Below, piece by piece: positions 24,461-35,309 of a stretch of DNA of 64,000 nucleotides. The stretch comes from Pictodentalium vernedei (Eukaryota; Mollusca; Scaphopoda; Dentaliida; Dentaliidae): assembly GCA_031216915.1 (NCBI GenBank), contig CM062297.1:362527704-362591703 (forward strand), in the 5' to 3' direction. Each line of letters opens with the position of its first letter. The stretch's first letter is position 1. The notes beneath the pieces were generated by a model that was not told where the DNA came from, did no database searches, and was given only the letters and a program-made list of their open reading frames with translations. The translations under genes and the position numbers were made by a program.

Positions 24461-24518
<58 letters not shown>

Positions 24519-24585
24519 TTGGGGTTTAACTACACTTTCGACAGCCAGGGTCACCTCGTGTCTGACAATTTTATCGTTCCTTCAA
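24451..24585 (-). mobile_element. SINE 3' tail fragment with (TTTA)n
   Basis: The minus strand carries the alternative SINE tail, CACGAGGTGACCCTGGCTGT followed by CGAAAGTGTAGTTAAACCCC and (AATAAATA)n. The rest of the SINE is missing. Confidence 0.7.
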
Positions 24586-24755
24586 GGCGACGTCATGCGC
24601 CTAAGCATAACGTAATTTAGGAAGCTACTGAAAACAATCATCGTGCGGACCTGAAAATATTATTTTTCACTCGCGCAAGCTTCATGTCCACACTCATGAG
24701 ATAATTCCAGATACTGACCAAAATAGGGTAGATTTTCTTTTTTATTATATGCAGC

Positions 24756-24795
24756 GATATGTGACCTTAAACACCAATAAATAAATAAATTATAT
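24756..24795 (+). mobile_element. SINE 3' end fragment
   Basis: ATATGTGACCTTAAACACCA followed by ATAAATAAATAAAT is the last about 40 bases of the tail found at 5180-5217. Confidence 0.8.
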
Positions 24796-25301
24796 GCAAC
24801 GAGACATTGCATTGCACAATATTCAGCCCAATTCTACCCAAATATGTACGTTTTAAAACAATAACAAAGATCCATTGATCGTCCCTTCAAAGCGGCGTAG
24901 CGTGACGTCATATAGGAAGCTACTGGGTGATATTCCTCGATATCCATCGAGTCAATGGATATCGAGAAATATCTTTTAGATAATTTGCGATAATTCACAG
25001 GCTAGCATATAATAAATGCATGTAGTAGTCGTGGTGCATGGATTGCCCAACTTCCACTTTCATTAGCCCGTACAATGCGCAAACGTGGTCATGCTACCCC
25101 CCCCCCCCCCAAGCGCCCTTTATAGTGACCTTAGCCCGGTACTATCTCCATTCGTTTGATCTCGTCTAGTAAGAAAATACATGATTACTAGCAAAGCCAA
25201 TCAATGTCTAAGACTTTAATACAGACGAAAATATCCCGGCTGACAAAATGGAGGTGGGGGTAGTCAAGCCCAATAACCATACCATTAGTTGCGCCTCGCC
25301 T
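24796..25301. other. Non-genic stretch with small hairpin
   Basis: ATATTCCTCGATATCCATTGA-like inverted words at about 24930-24975 form a hairpin, and a C tract is at 25098-25111. No gene is seen. Confidence 0.35.
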
Positions 25302-25651
25302 GGGAGTGCTGTGGCTCAGTGGTTACGGCACTAAACTTCAAACCGAGCGTTCTACGGTTCGATCCTCGCCAGGGGTAACTGTGTTGTGTCCTTGGGCACT
25401 TAATCCCGATTTACCACGCGCGGGCACGGTGGCGATGTGCACTAAGGCGTACTGCACGCCGATGGTGCACCTGCCTTCAACCAATGCTAACCCTGCTTGT
25501 GTGGAGTTAGCTCATTTGGGAGTCTGACAGTTGCTTGCCGTTGCTCTGCAGTTCTCTTGGAGTACATCGACTTGCTCCACCGGTAAAACTGTCCTACACA
25601 AGGTGACCCTGTCTGTCGAAAGAGTCGTTAAACTCCAATAAATAAACAAAT
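25302..25651 (+). mobile_element. tRNA-derived SINE, second tail type
   Basis: The head GTGCTGTGGCTCAGTGGTTA has B box GGTTCGATCC (25356-25365), then body CTAAGGCGTACTGCACGCCG. The tail ACAAGGTGACCCTGTCTGTC with TTAAACTCCAATAAATAAAC differs from the 4862 copy but matches 33732-34073. Confidence 0.9.
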
Positions 25652-26540
25652 ACACCCCTGTCTACTTCACTCACTCCGAGAAACCTTCGCTGGCGCAGAG
25701 CATAATTGATTTCCAAAAATACATTGCTCTTGATCTGAAAGTGTTTTTGATTTACTTAATAAATATTTTTGTATCCATACGCAACAACTGGCTGTTAATT
25801 TGTCATCTAACAGGGCCAATGTTCGTTCGGCTGTTATCGCGAAATGATATTACATTGCGTTGGAACTGTAAACAAACAAGATTGTTTGGATCTTTTTTGC
25901 GTCGAAATTCCACGTGTCATCGACCCAATTATCAACACAACTGCATTTTATAATAACATATCAAGAGAATGCGAAACTTGTTGCGTGTTTGAGTCATATT
26001 TTATAAACTTTGACATACCACGGACATTTACTGCATTGTTCAGTGAGTGGATGCCCAAAACTTCACACTTTTCTGCAGTTGTTCGCATAGAAACAAAGCA
26101 AGTAATCTGCATAGCCTGTTATTCCATCGCATGATATTAATTTCCTACTATCTAAAAAGATGAGATGTGGCGTGTTCCAATGCAGCCTTGGCATATCTTC
26201 ACCATCACTTATCCAATCACACGTTTCGGTACTATTGCCTAAAGTAATAGGCAAATGTTTGGCTGTCAATTATTTTCGACATGTAAACAGGAGAGAATAT
26301 ACTCACGTTCCATTCTCATCGTCTTCCACTTTCCACCCATCTCTTACGTAAACAACCCTTTTTGTTCAGTCTTACTTCAAAACCATATTGCTGCGCTATA
26401 AATACAGAGATATAGAAGAGGGAGGAATATTTTGCGAATAATATTCATGTCAACAACTGATTTTTTAATTTTAAGTAATATCTTTAAAATATGTTTACAT
26501 ACCAAGTGCCTAACATTCCATCCTACACAGAAAATACACA
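25652..26540. other. Non-genic stretch
   Basis: An open frame at 25844-26134 (plus, 96 codons, Cys-rich in the middle: CETCCVF) looks somewhat protein-like but matches no family I know. It could be an exon or chance. Nothing else is seen. Confidence 0.3.
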
Positions 26541-26704
26541 AGTAGTAGGACTGCGATGGATCGTACCCTATTGGCCGGACCTCGCCCCAGACCTAAGGCG
26601 TGACGTCATAGTCACATAACCCAGCGTATACATATTTCATGCAGCACTTGGGCACGCGTTGCATGTGCTCATATGTGCTTGTTTGCTAGTGCACAAATGT
26701 GATA

Positions 26705-26850
26705 CCTTTTGAAGGATACCTGCAGGAGGATATCTATTGGAGGATACCTTTTGGGGATACCATTTGGAGGATATCCATTGGAGGATACCTTTCAGAGGAT
26801 ATCTATGGAAGCGTACCTTTGGAGGATACCATTTGGGGGGCATTTATGGT
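26705..26850. repeat. Minisatellite, GGAGGATACC-type units of about 17-18 bp
   Basis: About eight diverged units such as TTTGGAGGATACCATTTGG and TATTGGAGGATACCTTTTGG lie in a row. The open frames on both strands here are repeat artefacts. Confidence 0.85.
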
Positions 26851-26918
26851 TCATAGTACGGTTCCTGGCTTCTAGATCACCCCATGACCTTCATAGGTCC
26901 ACTACTGCTGACTTACAC

Positions 26919-27078
26919 ATAGTCATCCACATCTGTCCTGTGATCAACTTCTACTGTAGTCACCCAATTCTATAGTCTTCTGCCACCCTCACGGCCTTCA
27001 TAGTCATCCACATCTGTCCTGTGATCAACTTCTACTGTAGTCACCCAATTCTATAGTCTTCTGCCACCCTCACGGCCT
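26919..27078. repeat. 80-bp tandem duplication
   Basis: CATAGTCATCCACATCTGTC through CCCTCACGGCCTT is present twice at an 80-bp offset with essentially no differences, so it is a very recent duplication. Confidence 0.95.
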
Positions 27079-28129
27079 TGTGCATTACTATTTACCTGTA
27101 GCACTACTTCGTACTTCCTAGATATGCCTGATCCTGTCTCGACTTTGCCCGCGGTAGGGTCTCTAAGAAGCCCAATTAGATTGCTTCATTCATCAAACCT
27201 CATATTGGTCTTTACATTTCCTTGACCTTGTGCAAGCTAGGGTACCAGTATGTGCTTGTCTGAAAATGCATAATGTGTACACATAACATGCAGAACATGG
27301 GTACACTCGATTTCTACCATGATTCCATGTAGTATGTTATGTACCCGGCCAGGCATGGTTAGCCGGATCTCATGCCGGATCTCATGTGACGTCATAGTCA
27401 CGTGACCCAGTGGCGCTATGTTGTGTTGTCATGGTAACCCGCGTGAGCGGACATGTTGTGACGAAATCTCCATAGTGATACGTGGTGTTTGTGCGGATGC
27501 GCAGCGCATGTTGTTAGGGTGCGCATCCGCATCGCTACTCTTATAAGGAGTATTCTGGGGGAATTCGAACTAAATAATGTCGTTTTTGGTGATTATATAA
27601 AAGAAACAGTGCGCAAACTGTCCACGAGCACTACATAATGCTCTTATAAAGAGGATTCTAGGGAAATCCGAACAAAAAGTCCGTTTCGGTAGTCTGGGGT
27701 GTTTTTGTGCTTTAGGGTAATTGTCGAATCCATTTAGGTAATTAGATTTACTTCAGTCGAAACGAACACACTCTTAAAACACATCCCGTCCTATTGTAGG
27801 ACAATGGGCCACATAGCAACCACGTTCCCCTATAGAAACAAGATGGCGACCTCCGCTAAACAAAATGAACGACCGAAACACCCTAACAACACACGCTGTG
27901 TGTGCGCATTGACACCACGTATTACTACGGCAACGACGTCACGATATGGCCGCTCGCGCGGCCTGCCATGACAACTACACAAGACATGGCTGGGCCACGT
28001 GGTCTGACCAATAGGGCACGATCCATCCTACTACTTAGACACATATCTACACACGTACCCTCACACACTCACCTTCAGACACAACACATACTTTTTTTAG
28101 AAAATCATTTTTAAAAAAGGGCTTTGTCG

Positions 28130-28420
28130 CTTGGTTTTAACGACACTTTCGACAGCCAGGCTAACATCATATCAGACAGATTTAAGGGTTGGGGGCTGTA
28201 GGAAGCAGGAGTATCCGGAGAACACCTCCAGATCTTACTTACCCGGCACAAGCAGAGTTAGCAGCGGTTAAAGACAACTGCACCAATTCACGTGCAGTTC
28301 TGATGTGCCTCAGTTAACAACGCCACCACGTGGGCCCCCACGTTGGCTGTTGGGATTAAGTGCCATGCTCAAGGACACAACGCAGGAGACGCGGGTCAGG
28401 ACCTTTCGGTTTAAACGTCA
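28130..28420 (-). mobile_element. Degraded SINE
   Basis: The minus strand keeps the SINE body and second tail type: CACTTAATCCCAACAGCC, an altered CACGTGAATTGGTGCAG word and TGTCGTTAAAACCAAGC at the end. The pol III head is hardly recognisable, and several internal deletions are visible. Confidence 0.7.
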
Positions 28421-28539
28421 CAATTATTCCTAATAATTAAGTTGTTGGCATTGCCTCATATCAGTGACGGATTATCTGAGTAGCAAAAGTAGTGGAATAT
28501 TAAAGAAACGGAATCAAAGTAGTTTCGGAAGCGGAACCT

Positions 28540-28605
28540 CGTTGAACTTTTCTCCTATCTCCAGTTCTCCGACACAAGAGACCAGAAGATAGAAGAAAAG
28601 TTCAA
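28540..28605. repeat. Hairpin MITE core related to 7874-7947
   Basis: TTGAACTTTTCTCCTATCTCC is mirrored by AGATAGAAGAAAAGTTCAA with the centre TCTCCGACACAAGAGACC. This is the same arm words as the 7.9-kb element with a decayed centre. Confidence 0.7.
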
Positions 28606-28775
28606 GAGACACACGTGGTAGGATTTTGAGAACATTCGAAAATTTCCGAATCAGCCAGACTACAACTGAAACGGACCACCGGATGATTTCGAACCAATCG
28701 ATTTCCAAAGCTTTGCAGGGCTCTAGTTGAAGTCTTGGTGGAAATCAGTTCTACAAGTTATAATACGGCTGTCTA

Positions 28776-29537
28776 CGAAGCGTATTCGGGATATGGTAAT
28801 AAAAAAATTAACTCAGAATTCTGACAATACAAACTCAGAATTCTGAGTTTGTAATCTCAGAATTCTGACTTTAGAACTCACAATTATGAGTTCGTAATCT
28901 CAGAATTCTGACTTTGTAATCTCAGAATTCTGACTTTGTATTCTCAGAATTCTGACTTTAGAACTCAGAATTCTGACTTTTTGTTCCCAGAATTCTGACT
29001 TGGGAACTCAGAATTCTAACTCTAGAACTCAGATTTCTGACCCTAGAATTCAGAATTCTGATTTGGAACTACGAATTTCTGACAATACAAACTCAGAATT
29101 CTGAATTTAGAACTCAGATTTCAGAGTTTCTTATCTCAGAATTCTGACATCAGAACTCAGAATTCTGCGTTTCTAATCTCAGAATATTGTCTATAGAACT
29201 CGGAATTCTGACTTTAGAACTCGGAATTCCGACTTTAGAACACAGAATTCTGATGACTTTAGAACACAGAATTCTGATGACTTTGGAACTTAGAATTCTG
29301 ACTTCTAAAGTCAGAATTCCGAGTTCTAAAGTCAGAATTCTAAGATTAGAAACTCAGAATTCTGAGTTCTAAAGTTAGAATTCTGAGACAACAAAGCCAG
29401 AATTCTGAGTTCTATAGTCAGAAATTTGAGATAACAGACTCAGAATTGTGAGTTCCAAAGTCAGAATTCTGAGTTCTAAAGTCAGAATTCTGAGTTTGGG
29501 TTTTCTTTTTTCTTTCCATGTCTCGAATACGCTTCCT
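28776..29537. repeat. EcoRI-core minisatellite bounded by inverted ends
   Basis: More than 30 units of CTCAGAATTCTGACTTTAGA type (about 17-20 bp), each with the palindrome CAGAATTCTG, fill 28810-29497. Units read CTCAGAATTCTGACTTT on the left part, then switch near 29300 to the complement, TAAAGTCAGAATTCTGAG. The flanks GAAGCGTATTCGGGATATGG (28778-28797) and CCATGTCTCGAATACGCTTC (29517-29536) are inverted repeats. The whole is thus a fold-back element whose arms expanded. Confidence 0.9.
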
Positions 29538-29838
29538 TCTGTATCTGTTGGATAGCAGCGGTAGTTGTTCGTTTATTAAAGTCTGACGTCACAGCTGCAG
29601 TACAATGATAAAGTCTCACTATTTAGATATGGCATTTATGCCTTACTTGGCCTATTATCGACCTCGGCTGATATGGCTCTGAACGCGGCTGATATGTGTT
29701 AATTGAACGAGCGTAGATAGAGTTGTCGCTCATGCAACATAAATGTGACGTTTTTTCCCGACGTTCTGATGGAGCGGGTTTTTGTTTACAACGAAATCGA
29801 TGTTAACTGTCAGTTGCGAGAGTCATTACAGATAAGCC

Positions 29839-29994
29839 ATGGATATAATAGAAGCGAAATTAATCAGTTTAAGTTATGAAGACCTGTTGATGAGAGAATG
29901 TCATGATGAAGAAAACTATGATCGAGAAGTGGGAGATTCTATTCGGAACTGGAACGGAGGTTTGAAGATGTTGTTGTATTTGTGTCAGGAGTGA
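29839..29994 (+). CDS. Possible small ORF or exon, unknown
   Basis: A 51-codon frame begins with ATG in a good context (GCCATGG) and reads an acidic, helical-looking peptide starting MDIIEAKLISLSYEDLL. It was too short for routine calling. It is not recognised and could be a first exon of a transposon or host gene, or chance. The surroundings carry CGGCTGATATG words shared with the inverted elements at 30154 and 31451, so a transposon origin is plausible. Confidence is low. Confidence 0.2.
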   Translation: MDIIEAKLISLSYEDLLMRECHDEENYDREVGDSIRNWNGGLKMLLYLCQE

Positions 29995-30153
29995 AGAATA
30001 TTGTTCGTGTTTCGTGGAATTGTTGTACCTGTTTCGAATATTGAAAAAAGTAAAGAGTTTCTCCAACATTCAGTTATTTTGCCCATCCTATCCCATTTGG
30101 GGTTGGGGGTGTAGCGAAGCACTTCAACGGTCTATTTAATTAATAAATAGGTC

Positions 30154-30278
30154 ATCACTTGACTAGGTCGAGATATCAGTCTTCGGTAATTTCACATCAG
30201 CCTTCGACCTTCGGTCTCAGGCTGATATGAGATTGCCTCAGACTGATATCTCGACTGATATCAAACTAGTCAAGTGAT
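30154..30278. repeat. 125-bp inverted repeat element
   Basis: ATCACTTGACTA (30154-30165) pairs with TAGTCAAGTGAT (30267-30278). Inner blocks TCGAGATATCAGT / ACTGATATCTCGA and the centre CTTCGACCTTCGGTCTCAGG also pair. It is related in its core (CATCAGCCTTCGAC, GGTCTCAGG) to the element at 31451-31934. Confidence 0.8.
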
Positions 30279-30510
30279 AACCTCTAATTATTTATTAGAT
30301 GTGAAATAGGACAAGCTCGACAAATAGGACTTCAAACTCGACTGATATGACGTTTTCTCGTTCGATATAAACCAAGCTAGAGTTGTACCTCTTGATGCGT
30401 CACTAGGAGCAGCCACCTTGTTTACAGTTACAGCGAAATAGTTCAACGTTATTCGTCAAAAGCAATCAACCAGTAAAATAAACTGAAGTTGACGTTACCA
30501 TGTAATATTC

Positions 30511-30846
30511 ATTTATTATTTATTGGTGTTTAATGTCGCATATTTCTGCACAATGGCTAATCATGACCACGACAGTTGTACGGGTGGAGGAAGTCGGAGT
30601 ACCCGGAGAGAACACCGAGCAACTGTCAGCTCTCCAATATACTAACTCCACACCAGCAGTGTTAGCATTGGTTGAAGACAGGTGCACCATCGACGTGCAG
30701 TACGCCTTAGTACACAACGTCACGGTGCATCCACGTGGGCCAAGTGTCTTGCCCAAGCACACAACGCGGTTGCCGCAGGGGGGATTCGAACAGAGGACCT
30801 CTCTGCTTGCAACCTGCACCTCTACAAACTAATCCACAGTGCCCCC
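30511..30846 (-). mobile_element. tRNA-derived SINE
   Basis: On the minus strand: head GGGGGCACTGTGGATTAG, B-box-like GTTCGAATCC, body GTACTAAGGCGTACTGCACG and tail TTAAACACCAATAAATAATA. The A box has decayed. Confidence 0.88.
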
Positions 30847-30888
30847 GGCGTTAACGTGTAAAGGTAGTAGTTTTCGTATGATGAGGAA

Positions 30889-31140
30889 TTAACCCTTTAC
30901 CTAACATGAAAAGCAGACGACACTTGCAAAAATAATTCTTGAATAACTAATTTTTTTCATTTTTTGTCTCAAAAACATAGGTTATGACCCCTCGTTGGAA
31001 CGAGCTCGACGAGCTCGTTCCAACGAGGGGTCATAACCTATGTTTTTGAGACAAAAAATGAAAAAAATAATGAAAATTAATAGGCGATTTTTGAGAATAG
31101 CGCTGGCCGCTTTTGGCCGTTACGTTAGGTAAAGGGTTAA
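30889..31140. mobile_element. piggyBac-like MITE (subfamily A), best-preserved copy
   Basis: Perfect TTAA occurs at 30889-30892 and 31137-31140. Ends CCCTTTACCTAACATGAAAA and CCCTTTACCTAACGTAACGG point inward. The inside is an almost perfect hairpin of about 70-base arms centred on GAGCTCGACGAGCTC near 31011. TTAA plus CCC/GGG termini match the known insertion preference of piggyBac-type transposases. No transposase is encoded. Confidence 0.9.
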
Positions 31141-31263
31141 TGATGGCAATAATTAAGGATCAGGAGGATGAAGAGAAAAAAGAAAAGTGTTGTCCACAAA
31201 ATTCAACATAAACTAAGGTCCGGGGTTGTAGCCGGAGATTCGTCTAAGTGAGAGAAGAGAAAG

Positions 31264-31326
31264 TTCAGCCATCAGAACGTTGGGGCTTCCCCACAGTGGA
31301 AGCCCCGACGTTCGGATAGCTGAACC
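31264..31326. repeat. 63-bp hairpin
   Basis: GTTCAGCCATCAGAACGT and its near-complement ACGTTCGGATAGCTGAAC flank the inner arms TTGGGGCTTCC/GGAAGCCCC. Confidence 0.85.
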
Positions 31327-31450
31327 AGGAGAAGGGGGAGCTAGAAGAGAACTTTATGAAATGAATGAGAAACAATAACACTCTCCGAAAACTTTAACAG
31401 ATCTGAGAACATTCTCTAATTATTTGTTTGGTCTAAATAAATAAAGAGTT

Positions 31451-31934
31451 TATTACTTGGTTAGTTTCGTATCGTCCATATTATTTATTTTATTTGGTTA
31501 TTTATTTATTGGTGTTTAAGGTCACATACTTATGCACAATGGTTAATCGTGACCGTGACAGTTTTACGGGTGGGGGAATACGGAGTAGCATCGAGCTTCG
31601 ACGAGCAACTGTCAGCTCCTCAACATTCTAACTCTGTCCAAGGTCCGCTCAAGCAGGGTTAAAGCGGTTGAAGTCATTGCACCATCGACGTGCAGTGCGC
31701 CTTAGTACACGGCGTCACCGTGCCCCCGTGTGGGCAACCGGGATAAAGCGCCTTGCCCAAGTACACAACGCGGGTCGTCCCGGACGAGTAACGGACCTCT
31801 AGTATAGAAGTCCAACAGTCTGCCACTGATCCACCGCGCTCTCTGGTAACTTTACATCAGCCTTCGACACTGGGTCTCAGGTTGATATGAAGTTACCTTG
31901 GGCTGACATCTCGGCCGAAACTAACCAAGTAATA
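31451..31934. mobile_element. Inverted-repeat element split by a SINE
   Basis: TATTACTTGGTTAGTTTCG (31451-31469) is complementary to CGAAACTAACCAAGTAATA (31916-31934). A complete SINE occupies about 31481-31844, so the older element was only about 120 bp. Its inner part (ACATCAGCCTTCGAC) is shared with 30154-30278. Confidence 0.75.
31481..31844 (-). mobile_element. SINE nested in a MITE
   Basis: On the minus strand: head GAGCGCGGTGGATCAGTGGC, body GGGCAAGGCGCTTTATCCCG and CTAAGGCGCACTGCACGTCG, tail TTAAACACCAATAAATAAAT. The B-box region is altered (GGTCCGTTACTCG). Confidence 0.85.
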
Positions 31935-32356
31935 ATCTCTAAATATGTATCCTTTATATGTACGCTCCCCACGTTAGAGGACTCACAACAAGGGTTACTG
32001 GATCATTTTGTATCTGTAATTAGGGACTATCGGCTTTAGTAAACATGTACTTCTCCACGTCGGCCTGTGTTTCCCACAGGGAAGTAATTTATGCAGACGA
32101 TTATAATCCTTGGGAAAGACTGCAGAAAAGCCTGCTGTGGTATAGTTGTGGAAAATGGTATTATCGGTAGTTGCAACAGAATACAAGTGTTGTAAAAATG
32201 TCATTCATTATGTGATCTTGGCCCTTCTGTCAATAAGCCCATACATTAAAAATAGTAATGCACGGCTGTACATTTACAGAAATAGTACCGGTAGTACTTT
32301 AATGTATTTAAGTGTCTTTTATGTTTTGAATCATGTTATAAATAGCTTCTTCAACC

Positions 32357-32480
32357 CGTCCCCAGTTTGTATCGAAATTCACACAACTTGTCCAGTTAAT
32401 TTGGTCTGGACCTCGCTAAAGCTCGCTCCAGATCTAATTTCCTCGGCTCGATTTGCAAATTTCGATATAAACTGGGGACG
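32357..32480. repeat. 124-bp inverted repeat
   Basis: CGTCCCCAGTTTGTATCGAA at the left pairs with TTCGATATAAACTGGGGACG at the right. A second inner pair, GGTCTGGACCTCG / CGCTCCAGATC, surrounds CTAAAGCT. The open frame at 32146-32487 ends inside it and is not called. Confidence 0.85.
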
Positions 32481-33731
32481 CGTTTAAGATCCTCTGTTCA
32501 TAGGGTTATTGGTAGTGGTAGAAGATGGTGGTGGTAGAAGTGATAAAAGCTTATGGTTATAGTGGTATAAGGGATTCAAAAAACAGTAAAAGCCAGCAAC
32601 AAGGCTAGGCAAGACTGAAAAATAGTGCTGTTTCAAATCGAATGTTCTTCAACTCTATACTGAGGTACTCCAAATCGTGTACAGCTACAAAAGTGGACCT
32701 GACAGTCACAGAATAAGACAAAAGGATAAAAACAGCAATAAAATACTGCGTCCGTCCCAAAATGAAGGTTGTTCTGCGATATGGGAGTTTACTCCGAAAC
32801 AAATAAAATTTTCTTACTCGAATTGTAAAATGTTGGAAATTCTGAAGTATCAGTCGGAAATCTGAAACATTCAAAACTTGTGTATATACAGTACAGTCGC
32901 CGTGTACTGGTCGTAATCTACGCGTGGGCAGTGATGTTCACGCATGCGTTTACCATGTAATAAAAATCATCATCATCAAAATGTTAATTATGGAAGTACC
33001 CGGTGCTTCATTAATTAAATGATTGATGATTATTCCTGTAATTAGTGTTTGGGATCTAATATTATTGCGGCCGTTGATATATTGTCCACCCGTGGAAAGT
33101 GACCAGTTCACGGCGGCCATACTGTACTGGGACAACGAGATCCTAAAACAGTAGCCTCCAATATATGGATGAGAACATGGGGTCATGAGGTTAGACTGCG
33201 CCACCGAGAAATATCTTCTTGTCTCTTCTGTCTAAATAATGAGACAATGATCTCTAAAAACCGCGATCCCCGGTAGACCCAGGATGACAATAGGGGGAGG
33301 GAGACCTCACACCAGGAAACATTTTCATGGCTCTCTTGCACGTACAGCGGAACAATGAGTCCCTACAACAGGGATCCTTACTAGTTCATGGACAAGAGCG
33401 TGAAGGGCTTGATGTTAGAAACACCGAGAAATGTCTCATGGCCCTCTTGTACACATTCGAGAAGGTATTGTCAGATGAGAAAAGTTAGAGAGTGTAAAGG
33501 ATTTGGTAACCATGGTTAAAATAAAATACAACAGAAGTTCTAAATTATTCTATTATTATACTCCTTTTCATAACAGAAGATTATTTGGGCTTTCGTAGGC
33601 CCCGGTCATCTTCATGTTCATAACGAATTGATGTAACTTATTGGTTCAAACCGCAATGCATTTTGTGTGAAAGCGAGGGATGAATCGGATTCCGGTATTC
33701 AGAATTTTTCCAAGCGAAATTATTCTAAGAT
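32481..33731. other. Non-genic stretch
   Basis: No gene or known element is recognised. CACCGAGAAATRTCT words recur at about 33201 and 33421 within loosely repeated blocks of about 210 bp (GAGAACATGGGGTCATGAGG; GACAAGAGCGTGAAGGGCTT), hinting at an old tandem repeat. Confidence 0.3.
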
Positions 33732-34073
33732 GGGAGAGCGGTGGCTCAGTGGTTATGGCATTGAACTTCAAACCGAAAGCTTCACGGTTCGGTGTCCGCC
33801 AGGTGTAACTGTGTTTTGTTCCTGGGCAAGGTGCTCGCGCGCGTGGGTACGGTGGCGCTGTGAACTAAGGCGTACTGCACGTCAATGGTGCATTTGTCTT
33901 CAATCAATGCTAACCCTGCTTGTGTCGAGTTAGTACGTTGGGGAGACTAGCAGTTGCTCGTCGTTGCTCGGTGGTTCTCTCCGGGTACTCCAACTTCCTC
34001 TACCCGTAAAGCTGTCCGACACGAGGTGACCCTGGCTGTCGAATGTGTTGTTAAATCCCAATAAATAAATAAT
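33732..34073 (+). mobile_element. tRNA-derived SINE, second tail type
   Basis: Head GAGCGGTGGCTCAGTGGTTA, B-box-like GGTTCGGTGTCC, body CTAAGGCGTACTGCACGTCA, tail ACGAGGTGACCCTGGCTGTC and CCCAATAAATAAATAA. It is the closest relative of 25302-25651. Confidence 0.9.
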
Positions 34074-34200
34074 TCTATGTAACAGTGGCCTCACTCATAA
34101 ATCGTCCACTTTCTGCTTTGCAAAAACTTTGATTTAGCCGTCCAACCTTAAACCTATACACTAGGTTAGTTATGGAGACCCTTCTTAACTCGTAAAAGGG

Positions 34201-34454
34201 TTAACACTTTACCCAACGTAACGGAAAACCCCGGCCAGCATTATTTACAAACATCACTATTCAACTTTCATTATATTTTAATTTTTGTGTCAAAACCATA
34301 GCTTATGACCCCTCATTGGAACAAACTCATTGAGCTCATTCCCTTGAGTGGTCATAAGCTATGGTTTTGACACCAAAAAAAAAATGGAAAAAAATAGTTA
34401 TTTACGAATTTTGTTTTCAAGTGTCGTCTTTTTTCACTATAGGTAAAGGGTTAA
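34201..34454. mobile_element. piggyBac-like MITE (subfamily A)
   Basis: TTAA occurs at 34201-34204 and 34451-34454. The ends are CACTTTACCCAACGTAACGG and, from the right, CCCTTTACCTATAGTGAAA. The inner hairpin is mutated near its centre (GGAACAAACTCATTGAGCTC). Confidence 0.85.
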
Positions 34455-34723
34455 CCAACATGGTACCGTACTGTAATTTTTGGACCCGTTCAAGTAGGAA
34501 CTGGTAAGAATCAACGTTTATGACAGTAATTCTCTTCGGGTCCGAGTTCCGTGTGAACTATTCACCATTATTAAACCTGTATTGGGTTGAAAGTGTTGTG
34601 GGTCCGTATCGTTCATCTTCATGTCAATTTCATATCACACAATCTTTTGTGTTAATAAGCCACGTATAGATACAATTTTTGGTAGTTATCGGGTCGTTTT
34701 AGGTATTTCGAGCCAGCAATAAT

Positions 34724-34748
34724 ACCCCCCCCCCCCCCCCCCCCCCCC
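34724..34748. repeat. Poly-C tract
   Basis: About 24 consecutive C residues. Long G or C homopolymers are frequent in this window. Confidence 0.95.
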
Positions 34749-35309
34749 GTTAAGCCGTACACACCCACGTTATATTAGATGTCTTTGGACTCCACAGAAA
34801 ACGCGTACCATTGAAGATCGTGATCGGGATAGGTCCGTTTCGGTACGTTTAGGTGTTGTCGGTTCTTTGTCGCAAATTAAACATACTGCCATTAAATCAA
34901 CACCTCACCCTGTCAGATGTCACTCGACCTCATGACAATTATAGAAATCAGATGGATGTGAGGATGTAACTCTATTATCTCATTTCAAAGGTATAAAATG
35001 GGGGACATTCACATATATACGGAGTCAAAAAAGAAAGTACAATAGAAACAAATGTGAAAAAATTGTTGAAAGGATGAAAAATAACAGTTCTAGTGTTGCA
35101 TGTTTGTGGACAAAAAGTCGTGCAAAGAGTTTAATGACCTTATTGTCTACCCAACCATATAAATTTTGCTACGGATTTCAAAATAACACGTGCTACCCGA
35201 GAATGTCAACTTGAATGGGTGACCGACGATTTTCTTTGTGTTATGTTGTGCTAGAGAGCCTGGGTTATTGAGAAAGCACGTTAGTTTTTGTCTTCCGAAA
35301 TTTTAAAAA

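Larger units (their letters stand above)
26542..28037. mobile_element. Candidate DNA transposon remnant with terminal inverted repeats
   Basis: AGTAGTAGGA...ATGGATCGTACCCTATTGG at the left is complementary to CCAATAGGGCACGATCCAT-CCTACTACT at 28009-28037. Further inverted pairs (GTTGTCATGGTAACCCGCG near 27426; its relative near 27955 read from the other strand) show a nested or duplicated left end. TGACGTCATAGTCAC occurs at both 26602 and 27387. The content is non-coding apart from minisatellites, so it is a non-autonomous element or a nest of two. Confidence 0.5.

Noticed and set aside
25844-26134. 96-codon Cys-containing frame that looks protein-like
   Set aside because: No family, leader or splice evidence; cannot be told from chance.
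32146-32487. 113-codon frame
   Set aside because: It ends within an inverted repeat and has no domain.
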